NCBI RefSeq assembly: GCF_000247475.1
Contig: NZ_AHZC01000221.1
Coordinates: 1 to 43,820, forward strand
Reading direction: 5' to 3'
Origin: Rhizobium sp. PDO1-076
GTDB lineage: Bacteria; Pseudomonadota; Alphaproteobacteria; Rhizobiales; Rhizobiaceae
Length of the DNA stretch: 43,820 nucleotides
The first letter of the stretch is position 1, and every line of letters begins with the position of its first letter. The position numbers were made by a program, and so were the translations under genes. The notes under the pieces are model-generated. The model was not told the DNA's origin, ran no database searches, and saw nothing but the letters and a program-made list of their open reading frames with translations. This document shows, one piece after another, positions 1 to 6,596 of this stretch.

Positions 1-2758
1 CGAGCTTGCGGCCGATCTCGCGGAATGCGGCCTGTTCGCCGGGAGAAAGGCCGTCACGGTTGCGCGTGCGGTGCTCTTCCAGCTGGACGATTTTCTGCGG
101 TCTGGCGACCGGGCGAACCGGCTCCATGATGCGCAGCACCGGCGGCTCGACGGATCGGAACGGAGCCGACGGGATCAGGCTGAGCGGCTTTGTCAGGTCC
201 TCGGCATCGGCATCGGTATCAGGCTCAATCACCTCGTTTGCCGTGTCTCCGGTCTGACGGTCGTCCGCAATATGATCCTCGGGCGCGCCGCCATCGATGT
301 CGCCGGCCTTCGCCAGTTCCTCAACCGCGTCGTCAGCCGCCTCGGCTTCCGTGAACTCTGCCGGGGCCTCATCGAGCGCTTCGGCCTGCGTTTCGAGAAA
401 TTCCGGCGTCTCGTCTTCGAACTGGTAGGCGCGGAACTCGTCCTCGTCTTCCTCTTCCTCAACGGTCGTTTCAGGGGCAGCGCTCGCAAACACCGCCGGC
501 GCATCCGCAACGATTGCGGCCTCGGGTGGCTGCGGCACGAAGGTCAGGCCGGTGGCATGCGGGTCCTCGACCGCATCGCCGACGCGCACGATGCCGAAGC
601 CGCGGAAGCCGTCGAAATCGCGATTGCGCGTATAGGTCGGCAGGGCGGCCAGATCGACGGGAACCATCAGGCTGGTACCTTCGGCCGGCCAGTAGATCGT
701 CTTGCCGGACCAGGTGTCGCGCTTTTTCAGCAATTCGCCGATCTTGCCGTCGGGGTCGAGATTGAACAGGGCGGCGAGATCGGAAAAGGCTACGCCGTTG
801 ATATCGGCCGCATGTGGGCCGACGGCCTCGGCGAATTCGCCCGACACCTCGCTGAAGCGGCCCTCGGCATCGATCTTCCAGACAAAACGCGAGGCGCGGC
901 GCGCACGCGAGAAGACGAAGGGACCGTCTTGCGAGACTTGCGAGTTTTGCGGGTCTTCGGTCGCGACGACCGGGGGCTCGCTCGTGTCGGCGGGCACCGG
1001 TTCGGCCGCAATCGGCCCGCCCGGCAGATCCGCCGGTGAAGGTACGAAGACCGTGTCGTTCGACGCAAGGGCGCCGGAATGCTCTGCCGTTTCGACGGCT
1101 TCCGCAAAGGCTGCTTCTTCACGCGACGCGTCGTCCGCCGCGATCTCGGTCGCCAGAGCGACCGGCGGCGCGTCTGCCGCTTCGACTTCGATGCCGACTT
1201 CGGTTTCGCTTACCGTGTTGCTTTCCACGTCGCTTTCCACGTCGCTTTCCACATCGCTTTCCGCGTCGCTTGCCATGCCGGCAGCCTCGTCACCGATCAG
1301 CGGCTCCGCCAGATCCTCAGCAACACCCTCGCCAACATCGTCCACGACGGCCTCGGCCTGGGCGTAGCCTTCAGCCTCGATTTCATCGGCAGGCATGTCG
1401 GATGCCGCATCGCCAATAACATCGCCAACAACATCATCAGCGGTCGTCACTTCGGCGGGCGTCGCAACGTCGCCGGACAGTTCATCACCATAGCTCTCGA
1501 CGGAGCCAAGCGCGTCGGCTTCGATTTCCTCGGCCGAGACCTCGATTTCCTCGATCGTGCCGATCGCGGCAATCACGCTGTCGAAGGGTGCCGAGGCAAA
1601 GCCGCCCGTGTCGGCGGCCGCAGGCAGCGCATCGATGGCCTCGGCGCGGGCGGTTTCTGCGCCGATGTCCGTGGCGCTGTCTTGCGCTGGCATTTCGGCA
1701 TCCACGAAGGACGTCGCCGCAACCGGTTCGAATGCCGCTGGGCTGGCCATGTCTTCGGCGATCGCCACAGGCTCCGGTGCGACGGCTTCGTCGATGGCAG
1801 GCATCGAGTTGGAAGGCATCGAGTTGGAAGGCATGTCGCCGGCAGTCGCTTCCGCGGCAATCTCTTCTGCAGACGTCTCTTCCACGGCAGGCACCGCGGT
1901 GACCGGCTGCGCCGGGGCGGGCTCGGGAGCGGTAAATTGCTCCACCACCGTCTCTTCGACGACGGCAGCCTGCACGACTGCTGCTTCCACGATCGCTGCT
2001 TGCGCCACCTCTACCGGCCTAACCTCCACTTGTGCGGCAGGCTCGGCAAAATCGGCGCTCGGGTCCATCTGGCCGAGAATGGTCTCGACGGCAAACAGCA
2101 GATGCAGCGCCGGCGCGTCCGAGATCTTGCCGATCGCCGCCGGCAGATAGCCACGGCCTGTCGGGATCGGCCGCTTGACCAGACGGTCGCTCTCGCTCGA
2201 TGTCAGCTTGACCAGAGTCCGGGCCGTATGCGGTGTAATGCCGAGAGCGGCGAACTGGCTGGACGAGGCCACGACGTGGCCGTCGCCGTCGAACACTGCC
2301 ATATGCGTGTCGGGATCGTCGAAGCCGGCCATCAGTTCCTGCGCCAGATCGACGAGGCTTGATGGCTTGCCGATCGGCGGGATCGCCACCAGCACGACCG
2401 GCTCGCCGCGTCTGATCTCGACAAGTTCGGCCACCGCCGTCACCGGCACCTTCTGGAAGCCCGATGTGATGCGCAGCATCAGGTTGCGGCTGTCGCCGGT
2501 CTTTGCCAGTTGCCGCGCTGCCGCCTCGATCTGGCGAAACGTCACATCGCTGCGGTTCGGCCCTTCCTCGAGAAAATCATAGATCGAGGCGCTGCCGAAG
2601 AAGCGCGCGCCGGCGCCATTGGTCCACAATACCCGTTCCAGCTTCGGCGAAAACACCATCAGCGCTTCGCCGCGCGAAAGCCGCGGGCGGATCTTGTCGT
2701 TCACGGCGACATCGATGAATGGGTATTGAGCTGGCATCAGCGGACCTGTCGTTTCCAT
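1..2758 (-). CDS. cbrA: PAS-domain sensor histidine kinase, CbrA/PdhS-like, N-terminal part (runs off left edge)
   Basis: The frame is open from an ATG at 2758 to the left edge (919 codons). The N-terminal ~200 residues contain PAS-like segments (for example VLWTNGAGARFFGS near residue 45). A very long acidic, Ala/Glu/Asp-rich linker follows (about residues 240-600), then a second PAS-type segment near residues 620-720 (FVWKIDAEGRFSEVSGEF). The kinase core would lie beyond the window, so catalytic residues cannot be seen. This architecture and the divergent phasin neighbour match my memory of rhizobial cbrA, a membrane-associated kinase acting upstream of the DivK/CtrA cell-cycle pathway. The family is inferred from layout and motif style, not from an alignment. 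The linker carries short in-frame tandem repeats. Long plus-strand frames over this region are antisense to it. A related PdhS kinase is the main alternative. Confidence 0.7.
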   Translation of the reverse strand, partial: METTGPLMPAQYPFIDVAVNDKIRPRLSRGEALMVFSPKLERVLWTNGAGARFFGSASIYDFLEEGPNRSDVTFRQIEAAARQLAKTGDSRNLMLRITSGFQKVPVTAVAELVEIRRGEPVVLVAIPPIGKPSSLVDLAQELMAGFDDPDTHMAVFDGDGHVVASSSQFAALGITPHTARTLVKLTSSESDRLVKRPIPTGRGYLPAAIGKISDAPALHLLFAVETILGQMDPSADFAEPAAQVEVRPVEVAQAAIVEAAVVQAAVVEETVVEQFTAPEPAPAQPVTAVPAVEETSAEEIAAEATAGDMPSNSMPSNSMPAIDEAVAPEPVAIAEDMASPAAFEPVAATSFVDAEMPAQDSATDIGAETARAEAIDALPAAADTGGFASAPFDSVIAAIGTIEEIEVSAEEIEADALGSVESYGDELSGDVATPAEVTTADDVVGDVIGDAASDMPADEIEAEGYAQAEAVVDDVGEGVAEDLAEPLIGDEAAGMASDAESDVESDVESDVESNTVSETEVGIEVEAADAPPVALATEIAADDASREEAAFAEAVETAEHSGALASNDTVFVPSPADLPGGPIAAEPVPADTSEPPVVATEDPQNSQVSQDGPFVFSRARRASRFVWKIDAEGRFSEVSGEFAEAVGPHAADINGVAFSDLAALFNLDPDGKIGELLKKRDTWSGKTIYWPAEGTSLMVPVDLAALPTYTRNRDFDGFRGFGIVRVGDAVEDPHATGLTFVPQPPEAAIVADAPAVFASAAPETTVEEEEDEDEFRAYQFEDETPEFLETQAEALDEAPAEFTEAEAADDAVEELAKAGDIDGGAPEDHIADDRQTGDTANEVIEPDTDADAEDLTKPLSLIPSAPFRSVEPPVLRIMEPVRPVARPQKIVQLEEHRTRNRDGLSPGEQAAFREIGRKL
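1220..1267. repeat. Four 12-bp tandem repeats inside the sensor-kinase linker
   Basis: The unit gctttccacgtc occurs four times in a row with one or two substitutions in the last copies. Read on the minus strand it encodes a repeated Glu-Ser-Asp-Val tetrapeptide. The unit length is a multiple of three, so copy-number change alters linker length without breaking the frame. Confidence 0.9.
1801..1835. repeat. 15-bp tandem repeat inside the sensor-kinase linker
   Basis: The unit gcatcgagttggaag occurs twice in exact copy, followed by a partial third copy. On the minus strand it encodes repeated Met-Pro-Ser-Asn-Ser. It preserves the reading frame, like the 12-bp repeat further along the same linker. 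Confidence 0.85.
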
Positions 2759-2878
2759 TGCCTTCAGGCACAAATTAACAGATTTTTAATAGCTAGCGAG
2801 GCCCCCCGGGTCCAGCAACGCGGTTTTGTTTCGGAAGGTAAGGTTAATCCGTAGGCATGTTCGCACGGAAAATTTCAT

Positions 2879-2926
2879 ATTGCAGTGCACAATAATATTG
2901 CAATGCACCATCGAAGGTGCTATATA
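2879..2926 (+). promoter_or_regulatory. Phasin promoter with paired TTGCA/TGCAC sites
   Basis: A -35 box TTGCAA (2898-2903), a 17-nt spacer and a -10 box TATATA (2921-2926) lie 60 bases before the phasin start. Two near-identical 12-mers, ATTGCAGTGCAC (2879-2890) and ATTGCAATGCAC (2897-2908), are 18 bp apart, and the second covers the -35 box. Paired TGCA-type sites over a phasin promoter are what is expected of the polyhydroxyalkanoate-sensing repressor PhaR/AniA. The repressor assignment is inference; the boxes and repeats are seen directly. Confidence 0.65.
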
Positions 2927-2985
2927 AGCAATATCAGTGCAAAAGAGGGGTCCGCAAAAACCCCACCAGATGAGGAAATGCGATT

Positions 2986-3423
2986 ATGACCAAGGATATC
3001 TTCTCTTTCACCGCCTTCGATCCGTCCAAGATGCAGGAAAGCCTGCGTGACTTCGCCGAAAAGGGCGCCGCCCAGTCGAAGGACGCTTACGCCAAGCTGA
3101 AGACCGCGACCGAAGAAGCAACCAAGACCGTCGAAGCCACCGTGCAGACCGCCCAGGCCGGCACTGTCGAGATCGGCCTCAAGGCCATCGACGCGCTGCG
3201 CACCAATGCCGAAATGTCGCTCTCGCACATGGAAGCGCTGCTCGGCGTCAAGTCGGTTGCCGAACTCGTCGAACTGCAGACCTCCTTCATCCGCAAGCAG
3301 GCGGAAGTGACGGTCGAACAGGCCAAGTCGATCCAGGAAACCGCCAAGAAGGTCGCCGAAACCGTGACCAAGCCGGGCAAGGACGCCGCCGAAAAGGTCA
3401 TGTCGACCTTCAAGGCCGCCTGA
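2986..3423 (+). CDS. phaP: Phasin family protein (PHA granule-associated)
   Basis: The 145-aa product has the features of the phasin_2 family: short length, almost entirely helical, many Ala/Lys/Glu residues, no signal peptide or membrane segment. The N-terminal TKDIFSFTAFDPSKMQESLRD segment resembles rhizobial phasins. Such proteins coat polyhydroxybutyrate granules in the cytoplasm and control granule size and number. A good Shine-Dalgarno (GAGGAA, 2972-2977) sits 8 nt before the ATG. The gene has its own promoter and a strong terminator, so it is monocistronic. It is divergent from the CbrA-like kinase gene, an arrangement I recall from Sinorhizobium. Confidence 0.88.
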   Translation: MTKDIFSFTAFDPSKMQESLRDFAEKGAAQSKDAYAKLKTATEEATKTVEATVQTAQAGTVEIGLKAIDALRTNAEMSLSHMEALLGVKSVAELVELQTSFIRKQAEVTVEQAKSIQETAKKVAETVTKPGKDAAEKVMSTFKAA

Positions 3424-3463
3424 TCCAGCCGATCGGGCGATTTCATCGCTTGAAATAATTCTG

Positions 3464-3493
3464 AAGGGCCGGGCAGTGATGCCCGGCCCTTTT
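3464..3493 (+). terminator. Rho-independent terminator of the phasin gene
   Basis: A perfect 10-bp GC-rich inverted repeat (AGGGCCGGGC / GCCCGGCCCT) with a 6-nt loop is followed by a run of four T. It lies about 40 bases after the phasin stop codon. Confidence 0.85.
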
Positions 3494-3612
3494 CACATCC
3501 CCCAGCCTTTTTCGCATACCCGGGCCTTTTCACATTCGATGCAGAAAAGGCTTGAAAAAGATTCCGTCTGCTCGTATGTGACCCCTCGACGGCGTCAGCG
3601 ACGCAGTCATGT

Positions 3613-3689
3613 GCGGTTGTAGCTCAGTTGGTTAGAGCGCAGGTTTGTGGCACCTGAGGTCGGAGGTTCGAGACCCCCCAACCGTACCA
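3613..3689 (+). tRNA. tRNA-His (anticodon GTG), CCA encoded
   Basis: A cloverleaf fits 77 nt: acceptor GCGGTTG/CAACCGT, D arm GCTC/GAGC, anticodon stem CAGGT/ACCTG with loop TTGTGGC (anticodon GTG), T arm GGAGG-TTCGAGA-CCCCC, discriminator A73 and genomic CCA. It lacks the usual G-1/C73 pair and instead has G1-U72 with A73, the divergent tRNA-His identity known from Caulobacter and related alphaproteobacteria. The T stem has one A-C mismatch (A51/C63), where I would expect A-U. A T run follows at 3690-3694. Confidence 0.95.
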
Positions 3690-3731
3690 TTTTTCTCCAC
3701 TGCTAAGTCGATATTTCGCAATGGCTTACCG

Positions 3732-3807
3732 GGTGTAGCTTGCCGCGCGAATTTGCAATTTTGACAGCTCAAACTGCAAAAACCACTTTTTGCAACTATA
3801 TGTCAAA
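3732..3807. repeat. 35-bp repeat copy A plus hairpin, left of the ATPase gene
   Basis: The 35 bases at 3732-3766 match those at 6025-6059 at 28 positions without a gap. Eight bases later comes an 8-bp hairpin, TGCAAAAA / TTTTTGCA (3775-3794, loop CCAC), nested in an outer TTTTGACA (3759-3766) / TGTCAAA (3801-3807) dyad. Its role is unknown. Candidates are a transposase end-binding region, an element boundary or a regulatory site for the ATPase gene. Apart from this, the 3690-3977 stretch shows no gene I can support. Confidence 0.7.
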
Positions 3808-3977
3808 CTGACGTTCCTCAAAGAACTGTTCGACCCGACCAGATGCGGCTTGAAGCTCGCCATCGTGACATCTTCTGCATGCCAGATCGGAGGTCGTCCC
3901 CTGCCGGAGTACATATGGCAAGCGCACTCAATAGAATGTAGGTTAGGCGAAACATTCAATCTTGTGGGCCGGCCATC

Positions 3978-5951
3978 ATGAAGCTGACATTGTCAAAGAA
4001 ATGCGCGTCCCTGTCACCCTTCGAAGCCAACCTTCCCACCTTCACCCTGGTCACCGGCCTGAATGGCAGCGGTAAAAGTCAACTTTTATCCGGTATTTCC
4101 TCAGGTTCTATCTTCAACGACGTCTCCCCGGTTCCATCAGATCGCTTCGGAAGTCCAGCTCCTGAATACCGGACACCGATCGCTCTCTTCACAGCTGAAA
4201 GTTTTTCGGGACATTTGTCTCAGAGAGGAACGGATGACTTCAATGGCCTGGCTCGACGCGAGCGCATAGGTAGAAAAGTAGCACTTACTTTCAAGCAAAT
4301 CCGTGAAGAGTGGGTTGCATGGGGGCGATCGCGAGGACTGGACACCGATGAGCTCAAAAAAATCACGATTCGTGCGCATTACCATTCGCGTGAAAAATCG
4401 GTAATTGCGCGGCATCCGGTGATCGAGGGACCGGAGACAGAAATTTTGCTACTGCTGTCAGACCTGCAGGCTAAGGCTGTCCCAAAGGAAACCATTGAGC
4501 CCAACACAGGACCTGATTTCGGCAATGGCCTAATCGGAAATGCGGAGGGCAGGTTAGGCCTGCCGTATTTTCTATTAAGCGAAGAGGACATAACTCATAA
4601 AGCCCTAGATCCCACGCCCTTCTTTCGGTCTTCAATCGGACCACTGTTCACACGATACCGCAATCTTCAGCTCCTAAATCTAATGAGGCGATTGCAACAG
4701 GAGGAAGGAGAGGAAACCGAACTGCCCCTTACACCGGACGCGTTCAATGAGCGATACGGACCGGCTCCTTGGAAGGTAGTAAACGACACCTTACGCCAGC
4801 TCGGCGTTGACGCTACCATCGCGAGCCCATCCCCCACGGAATTCGATGAATACATTCCAGTGATGACCACTCAAGATGGAGCAGTGTTTCCTCCTGACGC
4901 AATGTCGACTGGAGAGCGGGTTATACTCAATCTGGCACTGTGCGGGTACCAGGTCGGGAATACTAGCGAAAACATCGAGCCATCGAAGTTGGTTTTGCTA
5001 GATGAGGTCGACGCACCTTTGCATCCCGCAATGGTCAAGATCTACTTGGATATCATCGATACGGTCCTTGTCAGGCACTTTCACATGCACGTTATTGCTA
5101 CGACACACTCCCCGTCTACGGTCGCCCTTTTTCCTGGAGATACCGTTTACGTGATGAAGAAGGGAGTCTCTGGCCCTCAACCTGTAGCGAAATCAGAAGC
5201 GATTGCAGATCTAGTCTCTGGCGTGCCTACCTTATCCGTGGCCCTAGAAGATCGTCGTCAGGTCTTCGCGGAGAGTCCTGTCGAAGCAAACAACTTGGAT
5301 CAGCTTTATCAAATACTTCGTCCCACGCTGAAGTCGCCGATATCCTTGCAATTCATCGCGACCGGCTCCAAGCACGACAATAGCAGTAGAGACAACGTTC
5401 AGCGCATTGTGCGGAGCCTTGTTGACGCAGGGAACAAAACAGCTTTCGGGTTAATTGACTGGGACTTAAAAAACATCCCCACCGACAGGGTCAAAGTACT
5501 CGCTCCTGGCCGCCGATACGCCTTAGAAAACCTAATACTGGATCCCCTAATCATAGCCTTGGCGATCTATAGGAAGCATCCCGACGTCACCGATTACTAC
5601 GGCTTCGATGAGAGCACCAGTTTCACGGATCTGTGGCGACTTGATCCGACCATATGCCAGTCAACCGCCGATAAGGTCACTGAAAGGGTTCTGGGTTCCG
5701 CTCCTGAAAAATGCGTCGAATGCAGATACTGTGGCGGCCTAACGCTTCAAATCGACGATCGATATCTCCGGATGAATGCGCACAAGTTGGAGAGCGATGT
5801 GGCGAGAGCGTTTCCGGTTTTCGATAGTTTGACACGAGGCGGATCCGGGAAGCTAACAAACCACATGATCGAACTAATTTTGCGGGAACTTCCGGCAGTT
5901 GTTCCGTTGGAGGTGAGCGAAGCGTTCTTATCGCTCATCCACGCACGATAA
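3978..5951 (+). CDS. AAA ATPase fused to a TOPRIM/DUF4435-like domain, candidate anti-phage defence protein
   Basis: The 657-aa protein has an ABC/SMC-like ATPase half: Walker A GLNGSGKS (27-34), signature MSTGER (309-314), Walker B KLVLLDEVD (337-345) and H-loop TTHSP (375-379). The C-terminal half looks like a TOPRIM/DUF4435-type domain: an acidic VFAESPVEAN segment (429-438), GLIDWD (491-496) with two Asp, and ALENLILDP (515-523). A CxxCxxC cluster (CVECRYC, 579-585) could bind zinc. The same pairing of an AAA ATPase with a TOPRIM/DUF4435 partner occurs in OLD nucleases and in PARIS (AriA-AriB, which also exists as a fusion), all linked to defence. Base composition and codon use differ from the flanking host genes, with many AT-ending codons. 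It stands alone on the plus strand between a tRNA and phage genes. The subfamily is inferred. Confidence 0.75.
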   Translation: MKLTLSKKCASLSPFEANLPTFTLVTGLNGSGKSQLLSGISSGSIFNDVSPVPSDRFGSPAPEYRTPIALFTAESFSGHLSQRGTDDFNGLARRERIGRKVALTFKQIREEWVAWGRSRGLDTDELKKITIRAHYHSREKSVIARHPVIEGPETEILLLLSDLQAKAVPKETIEPNTGPDFGNGLIGNAEGRLGLPYFLLSEEDITHKALDPTPFFRSSIGPLFTRYRNLQLLNLMRRLQQEEGEETELPLTPDAFNERYGPAPWKVVNDTLRQLGVDATIASPSPTEFDEYIPVMTTQDGAVFPPDAMSTGERVILNLALCGYQVGNTSENIEPSKLVLLDEVDAPLHPAMVKIYLDIIDTVLVRHFHMHVIATTHSPSTVALFPGDTVYVMKKGVSGPQPVAKSEAIADLVSGVPTLSVALEDRRQVFAESPVEANNLDQLYQILRPTLKSPISLQFIATGSKHDNSSRDNVQRIVRSLVDAGNKTAFGLIDWDLKNIPTDRVKVLAPGRRYALENLILDPLIIALAIYRKHPDVTDYYGFDESTSFTDLWRLDPTICQSTADKVTERVLGSAPEKCVECRYCGGLTLQIDDRYLRMNAHKLESDVARAFPVFDSLTRGGSGKLTNHMIELILRELPAVVPLEVSEAFLSLIHAR

Positions 5952-6024
5952 CGCTCCTGTCCTCTACCTTGCATTTGGCCAGCTCCGTTGAGCTGCCGCT
6001 ATAACGCCAATCTCAGGTCGTCTC

Positions 6025-6086
6025 GGTGCAGCTTGCTGCGCGAAATCGGAACTTCGACACGCTGATCCGGAATTACAAAAATTCCG
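6025..6086. repeat. 35-bp repeat copy B plus hairpin, right of the ATPase gene
   Basis: This copy (6025-6059) shares 28 of 35 bases with 3732-3766 in the same orientation. Again exactly eight bases separate it from a hairpin, CGGAATT / AATTCCG (6068-6086, 5-nt loop). The two hairpin sequences differ but have the same position and size, so the structure seems to be kept while its sequence drifted. It overlaps the stop codon of the next minus-strand gene. Confidence 0.7.
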
Positions 6087-6558
6087 AACGCGTCGTCGCA
6101 GTGTCTTCAGCATACTCTTGAAGACAGTTTACGGCTGCCGGAATATCGAAAAAGATTAGTAGTTCATCGTGCATTGCCTCAAAAGACACGGCGCAGAGGT
6201 GGGCCACGGCGCTGTGGATGACGAACTGCGGCGCAGTCCCGTTCTTCAAAGTAACGTCAACCAAGGAACCTTCGGCTGTTCTGACCATCGAGTGCTTCAC
6301 CCAACGGTTGGGGTGGATGCGTAGCCATCCTTCGACAAGCGTAGCACCGACGAAACTAGCAACATATCTACTCGCATTCTCATGGCATTTGCCCTCAATG
6401 CAACCCCATTCGATCAGGGAACTTACATTGGACATGTCGTAGACTTCTGCCTTCCCTTCGTTGAGTGCGCGCTCCAGTCCCTCAACAATTATGTCATTCG
6501 GTGTCGGCATTGGGAACACTCCAACTACCCGCCCGGCGGGTAAAACTTCACCTGCCAC
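6073..6558 (-). CDS. Hypothetical protein, possible papain/transglutaminase-like fold
   Basis: I do not recognise this 161-aa protein with certainty. It is soluble, with no signal peptide or membrane segment. A Cys-His step (IEGKCHENASRYV), a later His (WVKHSMV) and an Asp (GSLVDVTLKNG) occur in the order and spacing of a Cys-His-Asp triad, with GWLRIHPNRWVKHS between them. This is reminiscent of small NlpC/P60 or transglutaminase-like proteins, but the fold is inference. An internal ATG (MPTPNDIIVEGLERALNEG) about 16 codons in is an alternative start. It reads in the phage direction downstream of the acyltransferase gene, so it could be phage cargo, or belong with the ATPase accessory segment. 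Confidence 0.5.
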   Translation of the reverse strand: MAGEVLPAGRVVGVFPMPTPNDIIVEGLERALNEGKAEVYDMSNVSSLIEWGCIEGKCHENASRYVASFVGATLVEGWLRIHPNRWVKHSMVRTAEGSLVDVTLKNGTAPQFVIHSAVAHLCAVSFEAMHDELLIFFDIPAAVNCLQEYAEDTATTRSEFL

Positions 6559-6596
6559 ATCAACATGGGACCGTCGATTTTACTGGCGAAGACCAG

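Noticed and set aside
71..2362. Long plus-strand frames (322 and 427 aa) over the left end
   Set aside because: They are antisense to the sensor-kinase frame, are rich in Arg/His/Gly as expected of shadow frames in GC-rich DNA, and show no domain.
3726..3981. Small frames in the gap between tRNA-His and the ATPase gene
   Set aside because: They cross the repeat and hairpin, lack ribosome sites and show no protein features.
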